Assembly: GCA_964579205.1 (NCBI GenBank)
Contig: CAZOFH010000005.1
Span: 1-64,000 of the forward strand
Reading direction: 5' to 3'
Length of the DNA stretch: 64,000 nt
Source of the DNA: UBA7867 sp964579205
GTDB taxonomy: Bacteria; Bacillota; Clostridia; Christensenellales; UBA1242
Part shown: piece after piece, positions 26,001-34,307 of the stretch
How the letters are laid out: each line of letters opens with the position of its first letter
Numbering within the stretch: the stretch's first letter is position 1
The notes under the pieces: generated by a model
Databases searched by the model: none
What the model was told of the DNA's origin: nothing
The model's input: the letters and a program-made list of their open reading frames with translations, nothing else
Program-made: the position numbers and the translations under genes

Positions 26001-27756
26001 TAGCGATATCCACTGTCTTACCATTGCCAAAATTGATGGTGTATGTCTCAGCATTAGCGACTGCATCCCACGTTAGCACACCTTTTGAAACCTTTAACAC
26101 AGGAGTCGCAAGTTTTATCAATTTTTGCTCAGCAATACGGATTGGGCTATCCTCATACATACTGTGAGGCTCGGCTACTGCTACGATTTTTATGTAATTG
26201 TCGCCAATATTCCAGATAGACTCACCAGCACCGTTTAATGTGTTAAACCCTAGTGAGTACCTTGGCTCAGTCGTGTTGTAACTCCTAGCGAGGTCGCCCG
26301 CGGTCAGGTAATTGAGATTGTTGTTACTAATATATACCTTGTATTCTTGGGCATTGCTGACAGCACCCCAAGTGATAGTATAACTAGAATAGTTATCGCT
26401 AGAGATATTTACTTCGCCTTTTATGCTACCCAACTGCTGTTTGGCACAGCCACTGCTGTCACTATCCATTAGCACCCGAGCCGTGTTGCTAGTGCCGAGC
26501 GCGTACAAGAATACTTCATAAGAGTCATATGTCGCTGGCACATCGGCGAGAGTAGACATATCAAATGATGTTTTACCCCACGCGTCAAAGGTCTCAATTA
26601 TTGTCTTTATCACGTCTTGGCTACTGTTTTTGTAGACTACTTTTAGTTTGTACTGGTCGGCATTTGGCACATTCTTCCATGTGAGGAGATTTTTGATAGA
26701 AGTACCATCGTTGATTGCAGATACTAGCAGATTGCTAGGGGCACTGAGTTTGCCAACTTGAATACGATCTGCAGTCTCAATCCCTGAGCCAAACACATTG
26801 CTAGCCGTGTCGGTTTTTGTGCCGAAAATCAGATATACAGGGTCATTGGCTATAGTGTCTGGAATGTCGATTTTGGCTACTTTTTTGCCGTCATTATCCA
26901 CGATATCAGCCGCGGCTATCGCCTCGTCCCAGATTTGCTGCTGAGTCGGATTGATAGTGGCACTACCCGAAACTGGGATGATTTTGTACATATAATCAGA
27001 GATTTGAGTAGTGTTGTTTGCCAATGTAAAACTCAAGACATATTGCCTGTCTTGGTCTGCTGTAACGTCTCCTATCGCCTCAATTTTGAGGTCAGTAGGG
27101 TTACCTAGTTTGGTAAATCCAAAAGGAGCCGTACTGTCCGAATTGTTGTACAAAATATTCTCATCGTCACCCAAAGTACGCAAAACCACACTATAGTCAC
27201 CATAAGAAAAATTTGAGTAATATGTCGCAGTAGTCACCACTTTTTCTAGTGTTTCGCCGTCACGCGTAATGGTCAGTTCGTACTTTGGCGCAAAACTGGT
27301 AGAACTCTTGACTGTGACCGCTTCCCAAGACATTCCCGTACCATCAAAACGCGGATTGGTAGGCTTTGAGAGAGTCTCTTTTTCGTTGACTACCTTTATC
27401 TCAGCCACATCAGAGAGCGCGTTTTTGTTGTCCAGAGATTTTATAGTAATGTAGCAAGAGCCCGACCCCACCGCCGTAACCACACCGTACTTGTCCACGG
27501 TCGCGACTGAAGGGTTGCTACTAGAAAACGCGACCGTCTTGTTGGTCGCCTCTAGCGGCTCAAAGGAGTATTTGAGCGCGTACGTTGTATCGCGCACTAG
27601 CGGCACACTCTTTGACTCAGGGTCGAGCGACACGCTAGACACATACACCCTATTATCAATATTGATTTCTGGGGTCTCTTCTTCGCTACAAGCCGCCAGC
27701 ATTGGCACCATAAATAGCACCATTACGACCAGCAGCAAGTTTTTAAACTTTGACAT
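20080..27756 (-). CDS. Giant surface lipoprotein with Ig-like, Fn3-like and GLUG-like modules
   Basis: Product of 2558 residues, one of the largest genes here. The start at 27756 has GGAGAT upstream and gives MSKFKNLLLVVMVLFMVPMLAAC; the lipobox LAAC predicts a lipid anchor, so the longer frame upstream is rejected. After it comes a BIG2-type Ig-like domain (about 35-125: SSSNPSVATVDKYGVVTAVG). The long middle part is a series of modules of about 90-100 residues with phrases such as LTWKNVPNADQYKLKVV and LTWDAVANAETYTINFG, which look like Fn3 domains. The last 450 residues begin GTGTRNDPFVVASVEQL and contain GLUG-like repeats (GGIAGV, GGIVGM, AGGIAGA, GGIIGF). Likely roles are adhesion or glycan binding; no enzyme motif was seen. 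Confidence 0.88.
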   Translation of the reverse strand: MSKFKNLLLVVMVLFMVPMLAACSEEETPEINIDNRVYVSSVSLDPESKSVPLVRDTTYALKYSFEPLEATNKTVAFSSSNPSVATVDKYGVVTAVGSGSCYITIKSLDNKNALSDVAEIKVVNEKETLSKPTNPRFDGTGMSWEAVTVKSSTSFAPKYELTITRDGETLEKVVTTATYYSNFSYGDYSVVLRTLGDDENILYNNSDSTAPFGFTKLGNPTDLKIEAIGDVTADQDRQYVLSFTLANNTTQISDYMYKIIPVSGSATINPTQQQIWDEAIAAADIVDNDGKKVAKIDIPDTIANDPVYLIFGTKTDTASNVFGSGIETADRIQVGKLSAPSNLLVSAINDGTSIKNLLTWKNVPNADQYKLKVVYKNSSQDVIKTIIETFDAWGKTSFDMSTLADVPATYDSYEVFLYALGTSNTARVLMDSDSSGCAKQQLGSIKGEVNISSDNYSSYTITWGAVSNAQEYKVYISNNNLNYLTAGDLARSYNTTEPRYSLGFNTLNGAGESIWNIGDNYIKIVAVAEPHSMYEDSPIRIAEQKLIKLATPVLKVSKGVLTWDAVANAETYTINFGNGKTVDIASVENQTNYSYSPTSADFNSQSYADISMYAKNTDTYFIDSLTSSAMRVDRYNKIAKSSMSISDGNLTWGGSSGLLDDAGNRINASAVEIRIAHTGEEDITLKTIQSASSTLSIAEALDDLDGDGFYSFSLRAINTNTTGVDYVNGDWSDTIKTYQMDAPKNLRVLDGVLVWDKVEDVNIGLENTGIRYVIKLNDAELSNNLSINDTSVVLSNLSSSQNYRISIQTKITGTEYTTVVDTDDTYLINSLFSDELDIRIVPTPINLAVNDNTLSWSYSGSAVQSYTVYLYKSGESEPLAVEENITPSNQYAPSFDFSTHIFGQKLVTAGNYEFVVQAKGDNASYLSSYMSQGLEICKLATPVLTISDSGVISWTNSQVTLDNITSIIKSYQLTIKNSSGDTEVITLSTNSTTLSALTDEGTWCGSGNPLTITIKALHGTESRVYDSNVATYTLNPNDPAGSAVTVFKLPRISTSNITIDDENQLIKWSAGEYAQSQGYFNVMIYQKSDLAREEVLVNTTVQADASGNASYNISPNWSGMNYYIKIQQVGYKSGVEGSIIRRITSEFSEAKYFTRLAEATGVYLSSNADGEPVLNWQVLQERTTARYKVTLQKFDDQLAVATENQLTYYIDYDAAKNSNYSLNLYTATGYHATAGTGKTLADIFTDSETGEFGGEYQVYVTVVPNEGQTSVTIDGKNYLMMSSRVSKKQIMTIYSAPTINVEGSNVVVVNNNASSKGVKLEFREVTLSGSQYTPTGDTITTTLGANNTYFEVNSTLLTPNKLYQVTTQALGNGQNLVGSQAVVGDVLVSKLDKLEPNTVTPVLSGTEVSNTASFNGWYVKSGKVCWNQIIGATGYKIYMTYGATTKMVLDRTADTTNYSEMLSDMGFAANYGAFKLQFQVKGGETAKTEQTLNGKEVSIGYLSSDLSQGALVNKLFTPNGTYSNTALVYNDLLPNGNVYQARNIDRSGANARIDSNGEFDFGIRDGGGDWIGFTGATKYALSISGVGTTVENFSPIEFDLSDQTANRFVASDVFGTDNGEFSVSMYAIGNDWYGNTANPIYLTSDAQNSFKIIYGGAVQDLGVADGNITWTDEILLNNYDLKYKVNGASEYQNVILNKSAFDFEGADFVGLKGQIIDEVYVRIKGIPTVGSTAIEGYVNANWNANPLTKLMKLPDLGTQIMGSGEDAESMILYIDEDGRLAWIETEELRTLQTANDVNFKLSISREITLGENEIVQPETVDTENLSEQKCTMPRVPESVSSDGATYIYHIKAHIKGSGANNIILAESRKNETDPSILFLNSTTYEFSAGKLNDPKAGSFKLDQLNGKVRISWDLEGCGISIINNSQEEKIEADRILIKYYLNNNMTKLEKLPLNAKDYKFDDELNLNSQKGGTAFWQLGTFRNMEMSVVNSKGKAFGSQAIALDVAEVVFDCFESGTGTRNDPFVVASVEQLQYVFWLPEKYFRLKNDIVLPDLDELKQTYSAATTNIMYPAEFYDNNSGAAPKYTNLNFRGGFDGAGFAIKNYQVVESQGMYIWNALTGTVLDPIIMGDGSEYDDTAFQNYSGIITNLTVEVNTLDASGLRAINNGILVSNNAGVIYNCHIKGDDAKVNESGNRVDVVSGRFVAPQVINGTTINYCIGGIAGVVSDQKIWAGVLNYGTENVRHLYNQGFVGVIEKCTNMLDLKIYSDTCDTLFVGGIVGMNNNGKVIDCVNGSSAMDENNNSGAVCGIFAGGIAGASIGIAYDAPSELTEAKYTSVQYYSYNYGCKNYGTITSSDINSEDALSAAAGITGMMGYGYSTYSVNYGTITTDGKQAMLGGIIGFVENGAYIASTISAGIIRYNEFYVTSAATGETEPTTIYAGLICGGATGTGVIYNSVITTNFIKSYPTIGSTPTSASSYYCSTDSITESNLKSYSDVNNQTLEELQSSAHINDREIAVYDSSLNVAFTNLAGLYPRFKRVEVTTGEYEWSIEWTTEHA

Positions 27757-27907
27757 ATGTTTATCTCCTATTTTTCTTATGTTGCCTAAAAACTCACAAA
27801 AAAATGCAATTATTTGTCCCAAATTTGCTATATTTGTCCGATTTTGTACCATTTGATACAAATTTTGCCCAAAAGTCAAACACAACAAATCAAAATAATA
27901 CACCTTA

Positions 27908-27936
27908 ATTGTATCAAATTACAAAAATTTATGCAA
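27908..27936 (-). promoter_or_regulatory. Promoter of the giant lipoprotein gene
   Basis: Minus strand: -35 TTGCAT (27931-27936), 17-base spacer, -10 TACAAT (27908-27913); a leader of about 145 bases follows. Confidence 0.6.
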
Positions 27937-27998
27937 CAAAAATAGTACCCTGTTACAAAATTTTTTTACTATTTATTTTTTTGATTTTTGAGAGAAAC

Positions 27999-30713
27999 CT
28001 ACTCCGCTCTTTTGCCACAGGCTTTGCATTTCTTGGTCAAAAAGTTTAGTTTGCCACCACAATTTGAACAGATGCCACGCTGCTTTAGGTTAGCCTTTAG
28101 GCGCGACAAATCCGCTATTGCAGTTTGGTTGCCATAGCCTGCAGATTTTGTATACCAGCGCACCGCCTCTATGTAGTCCTGCTCGACGCCCTTGCCCTTT
28201 GCGTAATAATCAGCCAGCATACACTGCGCGTGTGAATTGTCGTGCTCAGCAGCCTTTCTGTACCACTCGGCTGCTATGCGATAATCTTGCTCTACCCCGT
28301 CGCCAACATTGTAGCAATCAGCCAATCGGCACTGCGCTTCGGCATCATTTTGGTCAGCGGCGTTTTTATACCACCCTAGTAACCTACCGAAATCCCACTT
28401 TGAGCCATCCTCGCCAAAGTTTTCCTTGTACACCTTTGCTTGCTCGAGAATATCCATTCCTGCATTTTCGACAGCAATATAATAATCCACCGCCGTGCGA
28501 TAGTTTTGTTCCACACCCTTGCCGTCCGCATAGCATACCGCTAAACAAAACTTCGCCTCTGTATCGTCATTTTTGCGCACAAGCGCATCGTATAGCCAAA
28601 ATGCAGTGCCCCAATCTTGCGCCACCCCCTCACCTTTTGCATAACACCCCGCTAACATATACTTGGCGTACACATCGCCATAATCCGACGCCTTTTTGTA
28701 CCACTTGGCAGCCTCGACAAAGTCCTGTTCTATGCCGCGACCATAATAATAACAATCGGCGAGTCGCCCAAGCGAACGACAATTCACAGAGCAGCGCTCC
28801 GCCGCCTTGAGAAATAATTCACCAGCCTTTGCATAATCCTGCTCGACGCCATTACCTGTAAAATAACATTCAGCCAAACGGTCCTGAGCCAAATATAGCC
28901 CCTCACTAGCGGCTTTTTGGTACCAGTCTATCACTATTTGAGCATCCCACTCAGCATCCTCATCCCCGCAAAAGACTGCATACAGTTCTTTTTGCTGCGC
29001 AAGGTCGACCGCTTCTTCTGCATCGATATACCACTGTGCCGCAGTGCTATAACTTTGCTCCACGCCCTTGCCATATGCGTAACACAATGCCAAGCAAAAG
29101 TAGGATTTTTTATCACTGCCATAGTGCGTTAGTTTTTGATAAATTTGCGCAGCCTTTGCATAATCCTGCTCAACACCGTCGCCCGAGCAATAGCGCCCCG
29201 CCAGTTCAAACTGCTCTACAATCTCCTGAGCCGCCCTTTCGTTCCATTGGTCGGGCACAGCACTTTTCCACGATACTTTACCCTTACCAAATAAATTATT
29301 ATAAATTCCGCATTCCTCAAAAGCACATACGCTAGGTCGAGCCCCATTATACCAGCACACTGCTTTGACATAATCACGCTCCACACCTTTACCTTCGGCA
29401 TAACAAACCGCCAAACAAAATTTTGCGTATCCATCCCCCATTTCTGCGGCGCGAGCGAACCATTTTGCCGCTTCTTTGTAATCTTGCTCAACGCCATCAC
29501 CGATTGCATAAAAGCATCCTAGATAATAGGCTGCTCCCCTATAGCCTAGTTCCGCCGATTTTTTGTAATACTCAAAGGCTTTTTCGTAGTTTTGTGGGAC
29601 ACCATAACCGAATTTGTAGCAACGCCCCAACTCAATCATTTCTCTCGCTTGTTCTGCCCCGCAATACTCGACCGCTTTGGTAAAACACTCCACGGCTTTG
29701 CTATAATCTTGGTGCTCACCCTGTTTATAAAAACAATGCCCCATAGAAATAATAGCATAAACATCACCACGATCAAAAGCCTTTAAATACCATTCCGCCG
29801 CCTTATCAAAATCTTTGGCATAATTTTTTCCGCCATATTTATAGCAAGCCCCCATTTCACGCATCGCCAATGGATACCCTTGCTCGGCTGCTTTTGCAAA
29901 CCATTCTATCGCATTATCCCTCTTGCTTTTGCTAGCAGAACCATTATAAACATCGCAATGCCCGACCATATATTGCGAATAGGCATCTCCCTGCTCGGCG
30001 GCACGCTGATAGCAGGCTATCGCTTGCTTGCGTAATGCCCGTTTTTTGGTATTATCATTCTCAACATACCTGCTACACCCATACAAATCAGACAGCCGCA
30101 ACAGAGCCTTTACATATCCACACTCCGCCAATTCGGTATAAATCCTCACCGCGGTAACGCTGTCTGCCTCCACTCCTTGTCCTCCGTAATAACACACCGC
30201 CAACATAAATTGGGCATACATATCTCCGTGCTCTGCTAGATGCTCAAAATTCTCAAATGCACGCCTGTACCATTCATCCCTTTGGGCTATATCCTCTTTC
30301 ACCCAAATACCAAAATTACAAAATCTCGCCAGCGCGTACTGGGCAAAAGCATCCCCCCGCTCGGCTGCGCGCGTATAATATTCTACCGCCCGATTGGTAT
30401 GCGGCTCAATACCAAAATTTTCTTCGTAACAATATCCCGCATTGTACTGAGCGACCTTATCCCCCATATCTGCGGCAGTAATAAAATACCCCAACGCTTT
30501 GCGATAGTCTTGGGGCACGCCCCTGCCGTAAAAATAACAAATACCAAGATTGTTGACACTTGTCGCAGAATTATAATCGACATTTTGGCAATTATCAGCA
30601 AAAGTCGCCTTGTCCAGCGGATAAAAATCAATATCCCCGATGCGAATACTCCTCTCTTGGGAATAAAAAGTATTGTCTATGGCGTTTTGCATCGCGATAA
30701 TTTTGCTCGACAT
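27999..30713 (-). CDS. Sel1-repeat (TPR-like) protein with C-terminal zinc ribbon
   Basis: Product of 904 residues built from about 20 Sel1-type repeats of about 36 residues, with lines such as AAYYLGCFYAIGDGVEQDYKEAAKWFARAAEMG repeated in varied form (G-x-GVEQDY and A-x-x-WYxKAAE are the constant parts). Some repeats are irregular or longer (around residues 415-470). The C-terminus CSNCGGKLNFLTKKCKACGKRAE is a four-cysteine zinc ribbon. There is no signal peptide or TM segment, so it is probably cytoplasmic. Sel1 proteins act as scaffolds for protein complexes or in signalling; the partners here are unknown. Many A/G in the codons allow a 230-residue antisense frame that is only a shadow. 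Confidence 0.9.
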   Translation of the reverse strand: MSSKIIAMQNAIDNTFYSQERSIRIGDIDFYPLDKATFADNCQNVDYNSATSVNNLGICYFYGRGVPQDYRKALGYFITAADMGDKVAQYNAGYCYEENFGIEPHTNRAVEYYTRAAERGDAFAQYALARFCNFGIWVKEDIAQRDEWYRRAFENFEHLAEHGDMYAQFMLAVCYYGGQGVEADSVTAVRIYTELAECGYVKALLRLSDLYGCSRYVENDNTKKRALRKQAIACYQRAAEQGDAYSQYMVGHCDVYNGSASKSKRDNAIEWFAKAAEQGYPLAMREMGACYKYGGKNYAKDFDKAAEWYLKAFDRGDVYAIISMGHCFYKQGEHQDYSKAVECFTKAVEYCGAEQAREMIELGRCYKFGYGVPQNYEKAFEYYKKSAELGYRGAAYYLGCFYAIGDGVEQDYKEAAKWFARAAEMGDGYAKFCLAVCYAEGKGVERDYVKAVCWYNGARPSVCAFEECGIYNNLFGKGKVSWKSAVPDQWNERAAQEIVEQFELAGRYCSGDGVEQDYAKAAQIYQKLTHYGSDKKSYFCLALCYAYGKGVEQSYSTAAQWYIDAEEAVDLAQQKELYAVFCGDEDAEWDAQIVIDWYQKAASEGLYLAQDRLAECYFTGNGVEQDYAKAGELFLKAAERCSVNCRSLGRLADCYYYGRGIEQDFVEAAKWYKKASDYGDVYAKYMLAGCYAKGEGVAQDWGTAFWLYDALVRKNDDTEAKFCLAVCYADGKGVEQNYRTAVDYYIAVENAGMDILEQAKVYKENFGEDGSKWDFGRLLGWYKNAADQNDAEAQCRLADCYNVGDGVEQDYRIAAEWYRKAAEHDNSHAQCMLADYYAKGKGVEQDYIEAVRWYTKSAGYGNQTAIADLSRLKANLKQRGICSNCGGKLNFLTKKCKACGKRAE

Positions 30714-30830
30714 AACGCATCCACCTCCTCGAGTGATTTATTTAAGTTGATTATATCACACAACAATCGTCAAGGCAAACGTTCTGCTGATATTCGTTCG
30801 CCAACAATGCAATACAAAAACAAACAAAAA

Positions 30831-30868
30831 ACGGCTCCCAAAGCGACCTGCGTCACTGCCAAAGCCGT
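30831..30868 (-). terminator. Terminator after tRNA-Arg
   Basis: ACGGCT (30831-30836) pairs with AGCCGT (30863-30868), with further pairing inside, and a T-run follows on the minus strand. Confidence 0.65.
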
Positions 30869-30875
30869 GTAAAAA

Positions 30876-30952
30876 TGGTGCTCCCGAGCCGATTCGAACG
30901 GCTGACCTTTGCCTTAGGAGGGCACTGCTCTATCCATCTGAGCTACGAGAGC
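30876..30952 (-). tRNA. tRNA-Arg (anticodon CCT)
   Basis: A 77-base tRNA with encoded CCA (30876-30878). Acceptor GCTCTCG/CGGGAGC, D-arm GCTC/GAGC, anticodon loop CTCCTAA giving anticodon CCT (reads AGG), T-arm AGCCG-TTCGAAT-CGGCT. The outermost anticodon-stem pair (G27-A43) is a mismatch, otherwise the fold is normal. Confidence 0.95.
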
Positions 30953-31073
30953 AAGAAATCACATTAGCAAGGGAAACTAATTGAGCCTATCTACCGCCTG
31001 CTCGAATAAACCAACCAGTATAATCCGAACATAGTTATCTCAACTCGCCCTGCTTGTCTTGTAATATTTTTAT

Positions 31074-31100
31074 TATACCAAATAATAGGCGAAATGTCAA
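31074..31100 (-). promoter_or_regulatory. Promoter of tRNA-Arg
   Basis: Minus strand: -35 TTGACA ending near 31100 and -10 TATAAT near 31074-31079, with about 15-17 bases between (exact count not certain from my reading). About 120 bases before the mature tRNA. Confidence 0.6.
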
Positions 31101-31213
31101 ATCAAAATCGCTGTTTTGCGCATTTCTCTAATAATTTGGTACAATTTGCGCGCAAAATATGGCTTTTCGAGCGGATTTGTGATATACTAAGTAAAATCTT
31201 TGAGGAGCAAGAG

Positions 31214-32338
31214 ATGCAAAAAATTTTGGAGCAATGGCAATTTTGCCAAGAAATCATCAAAATCACGCTGAGCGACACCACGACATACGACTACAAAAAG
31301 GTAATCATACACCCAGTTTGTATCAAAAATCAGGTACTATGGCAAATAGAAAAGCACACGGCGGACAAGGTCTATCACAGCAATGTCACGGCGGATGCGG
31401 TGCAAGAATTTTTGAGCGACTTTGGCGGACAGTTTCGGCAGATAACCTTTTACTACCCTGATAAAACAATAATTTTTGCAAAACGCGGGAACACTTATCA
31501 CGCAAAGACTACCGAGGTAGCGCTCGCGGCGCGCACGCAAGGTCACAACCGCGAAAAGCACTATATTCTAGCCGAAGGTGACCAAATTCCTGCCTTTGTC
31601 GACCTCGGGATTTTCAATAGCGACTACACCATTGCCAAGGCAAAATTTGACAAATTCAAGCAGATTAACCGTTTCGTAGAAATTCTCGATGAGGCTATCA
31701 AGGACAAGCCTAGTGATGAATTTGTGGTGCTTGATTTTGGGTGTGGCAAGTCGTATTTGACCTTTATAATTTATTACTACTTGACGCAAGTACGCCACAT
31801 CAAGGCAAAAATCATCGGCTACGACCTAAAAGAGGACGTGGTGGACAAGTGCAATCAAATCGCGCAAAAGTACGGCTATGACAACCTCAAATTTTATGTC
31901 AACGACGTGTCAAAAGGCGCGCTGTATGAGGGGAAGATTGATATGATCGTCACCCTGCACGCTTGCGACACTGCCACCGACTACGCCCTCGACTATGCTA
32001 TCAAAAATGAGGTCAAGTATATTTTTAGCGTGCCGTGCTGCCAGCACGAAATCAACCAGCAAATCGCACCAAACGGCGACTACGACATCCTACTAAAACA
32101 CGGGCTGATAAAAGAACGCTTCTCCGCCCTACTGACTGACGCGATACGGGCAGAAATCCTTTCGCAACACGGCTACACGGTAGATTTGCTAGAATTTGTC
32201 GACTTTGCCAACTCGCCCAAAAACATACTTTTTAGAGCGAAAAAGACAACCAAGTCAAAGCCGCAGAATTTTGACATTGCGGCGATTTGTGCTCGATATG
32301 GCTTTGAGCAGACACTGTTTAAACTGACCCAAAAGTAG
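31214..32338 (+). CDS. Class I SAM-dependent methyltransferase (Methyltransf_32-like)
   Basis: Product of 374 residues. The second half is a Rossmann methyltransferase: motif I VVLDFGCGKSYLT (171-183), acidic IIGYDLKEDVV as the end of strand 2, then MIVTLHACDTATDYAL and FSVPCCQHE, a combination typical of the PF13679 group that includes RNA-methyltransferase-like proteins. The N-terminal 130 residues are a separate domain ending in HNREKHYILAEGD. The start at 31214 is preferred over the frame start at 31094 because GAGGAG is six bases upstream and the earlier part overlaps the tRNA promoter. The substrate is unknown; RNA is likely by family. A hairpin terminator follows. Confidence 0.85.
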   Translation: MQKILEQWQFCQEIIKITLSDTTTYDYKKVIIHPVCIKNQVLWQIEKHTADKVYHSNVTADAVQEFLSDFGGQFRQITFYYPDKTIIFAKRGNTYHAKTTEVALAARTQGHNREKHYILAEGDQIPAFVDLGIFNSDYTIAKAKFDKFKQINRFVEILDEAIKDKPSDEFVVLDFGCGKSYLTFIIYYYLTQVRHIKAKIIGYDLKEDVVDKCNQIAQKYGYDNLKFYVNDVSKGALYEGKIDMIVTLHACDTATDYALDYAIKNEVKYIFSVPCCQHEINQQIAPNGDYDILLKHGLIKERFSALLTDAIRAEILSQHGYTVDLLEFVDFANSPKNILFRAKKTTKSKPQNFDIAAICARYGFEQTLFKLTQK

Positions 32339-32375
32339 TAACATCGGAGCAAATTATCGAGTTATCAATATAACG

Positions 32376-32408
32376 TCAAAAACCACGGCAAGATGCCGCG
32401 GTTTTTGA
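32376..32408. terminator. Terminator between convergent genes
   Basis: TCAAAAACC...GGTTTTTGA with CACGGCA/TGCCGCG inside, loop AGA, one A-C mismatch. It can serve the methyltransferase gene and, from the other strand, the DivIVA-like gene. Confidence 0.8.
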
Positions 32409-32523
32409 TTATAATCCCCCTTACCCCAAAAAACTATTTTTTAACAAAAAAAGAGCAAATTCTCTACACCAAAAGCGAATCGAAAATCTCTCTTTTTAAG
32501 CCCTAGACTAGATACTAACCAAA

Positions 32524-33357
32524 TCACTCTTTGTTGGTAATAACGTCGTCAAACTCTATATCAAAAGCCTTGAGAATCTCTTTGAGCGACTCTTGCGGAT
32601 GCAAAACGCTATCGATATCCACGCCCTTGTCAAGGTGCAGACTCTCCGCAAAACTCATCGGAGCGCCGCCGCCCGCTAGCAAATCATAAGGCACCGCCTC
32701 GCCATAACTCTTGGGCATCTCGACATTCTCGCCGTCCAAATATTTTTGCGCCAAAGTCACCTCGCTATCATTATCACGCTGCCGTGTAATAGTCTCGAGG
32801 CGGCTCCCCTCGCTATCGTAATAGACCTTGATTTCGTTTTCTTTGAGGGTAACGGTTGGGTCAAATCTACCATTGACAATAGCAGGCGACTTGTGCTGCA
32901 TACGCTCCAAAACGGACTTTGAATACACGCGCTCGCCCTTGTCATTGAGCGTAGAGTTGAGTGTCACTGTAAGCGCATATTGAAAATCGCCCACCACATT
33001 CTCAAGTTCATCACCCGGCAACAGCCCAGCAAATTTTGAGCGCAACTCCTCTAGCACGTTCTCCCACTTTTGATACAGTAACTGCACTCGTTTTATCTCC
33101 AAATCATACACCGTACGCGAAGAATTGGTAATCTCGTCCGCCTTTTGCACTGCCTTGATGAGTGCTTTTGACACACGCTTTTCTTTTTCTTTATAAATCT
33201 CGAGGCTGTATTTTAGGTCATTCATCTCTTGCGTCATCGTGAGCATTTTTTCGTTTTGCCGACGCAATTTTTCGCTATACTCGCGGCGCATTTTCTGCAA
33301 AAAGTTGTCTACATCGTCGGTCGAATAACCATTTGATTCTCGTCTAAAATATTCCAT
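32524..33357 (-). CDS. DivIVA-domain coiled-coil protein
   Basis: Product of 277 residues. The N-terminus FRRESNGYSTDDVDNFLQKM matches the DivIVA start pattern (F-x(5)-GY-x(3)-DVDxFL) that binds curved membrane. A long coiled coil follows (about 22-115: EKLRRQNEKMLTMTQEMNDL) and the C-terminal 130 residues are less ordered. DivIVA family proteins mark cell poles and division sites and can recruit division or sporulation partners; close to min genes this fits. It starts 3 bases after lgt stops, with GGAGG eight bases upstream inside the lgt end, so the two are coupled. It could be a GpsB/SepF-like division factor; DivIVA is the best match. Confidence 0.82.
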   Translation of the reverse strand: MEYFRRESNGYSTDDVDNFLQKMRREYSEKLRRQNEKMLTMTQEMNDLKYSLEIYKEKEKRVSKALIKAVQKADEITNSSRTVYDLEIKRVQLLYQKWENVLEELRSKFAGLLPGDELENVVGDFQYALTVTLNSTLNDKGERVYSKSVLERMQHKSPAIVNGRFDPTVTLKENEIKVYYDSEGSRLETITRQRDNDSEVTLAQKYLDGENVEMPKSYGEAVPYDLLAGGGAPMSFAESLHLDKGVDIDSVLHPQESLKEILKAFDIEFDDVITNKE

Positions 33358-33360
33358 AGC

Positions 33361-34194
33361 CTAATCCTCCAGCAACTTTTCTACTCGTTTTTGCTTGAAA
33401 TGCTTGACAATTAGGTAGGTCGCAAACGCCAGACCAAACACTATCAATATCGCACTCAGCAACTGGCTGACTCGCACCGAGCCCCACATCAGCGAGTCCG
33501 TCCTAAAGCCCTCGACGATGAGCCGCACGATACCATACAAGACAAAATATCCGCACATCACAATACCTTTGATATTCACCTTGTAAAGCAAAAGAACTAG
33601 GATAACCGCAATCAAGACATCAGGGATACTCTCATAAAAGAAAGTCGCATTAAACCACGCATCCGCTGGCACCGAGCCATACGCATCTATACACTGCTGA
33701 CGCGCCAATTCGGTAAAGTGCGAACTCTCGATATTGACCGCATTAGGGAAAAACTGCTGACTAGGATCGGTGATTAGGTTGCCGTACGCCTCTTGATTGA
33801 CAAAATTACCCCAGCGCCCTATACCCTGCGCGAGGATTAGGCTAGGCACGGTCACATCAGCGACTGCCAAAAAATTCTTTTTGCGAAAAATACAGTACAG
33901 CATCATACCGATTGCGCCACCGATTACACCGCCGTAGATAGCAATACCGCCATTCCAGATGGCGAAAGCCTCCCACCCCCAAGGACCATTATTGTAGATA
34001 ATGTAGTACAAGCGCGCGCCGACGATCGCCAGTGGGAACATCCACAGAATCCACTCGAATGGGTCATCGCGCTTGAATCCGCGCTGCTTGGCATTAAAAC
34101 TCGCCAAAACAAGCGCCAAAATCAAACCAAAAGCGATAATCAGCCCATACCAGTGAACCTCTAACCCGAAGATGGTAAATGCTATTGGATCCAT
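33361..34194 (-). CDS. lgt: Prolipoprotein diacylglyceryl transferase
   Basis: Moves diacylglycerol from phosphatidylglycerol to the lipobox cysteine of prolipoproteins in the membrane. The 277-residue product has the signature GQGIGRWGNFVNQEAYG (near residue 135) and RLIVEGFRTDSLMWG near residue 230, with seven hydrophobic segments. Start at 34194 is supported by GAGGTTGTG just upstream. Promoter at 34220-34248. It would modify the lipoproteins encoded at 20080-27756 and 58039-59544. Confidence 0.96.
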   Translation of the reverse strand: MDPIAFTIFGLEVHWYGLIIAFGLILALVLASFNAKQRGFKRDDPFEWILWMFPLAIVGARLYYIIYNNGPWGWEAFAIWNGGIAIYGGVIGGAIGMMLYCIFRKKNFLAVADVTVPSLILAQGIGRWGNFVNQEAYGNLITDPSQQFFPNAVNIESSHFTELARQQCIDAYGSVPADAWFNATFFYESIPDVLIAVILVLLLYKVNIKGIVMCGYFVLYGIVRLIVEGFRTDSLMWGSVRVSQLLSAILIVFGLAFATYLIVKHFKQKRVEKLLED

Positions 34195-34219
34195 CACAAC
34201 CTCACTTTTATTTCTACTT

Positions 34220-34248
34220 ATTATACTAGAATACCGTGCAAAAAGCAA
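34220..34248 (-). promoter_or_regulatory. Promoter of lgt
   Basis: Minus strand: -35 TTGCTT (34243-34248), 17-base spacer, -10 TATAAT (34220-34225), about 20 bases before the lgt start codon's leader. Confidence 0.75.
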
Positions 34249-34307
34249 CCATTAGAACAAAAAAATGTATAGCAAATTGACCTTGCCACACATTTTTTAT
34301 AATTTAT

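Noticed and set aside
28118..28810. Plus-strand frame of 230 residues inside the Sel1 gene
   Set aside because: It is rich in Pro, His, Arg and Cys and is antisense to well-supported Sel1 repeats; a shadow frame.
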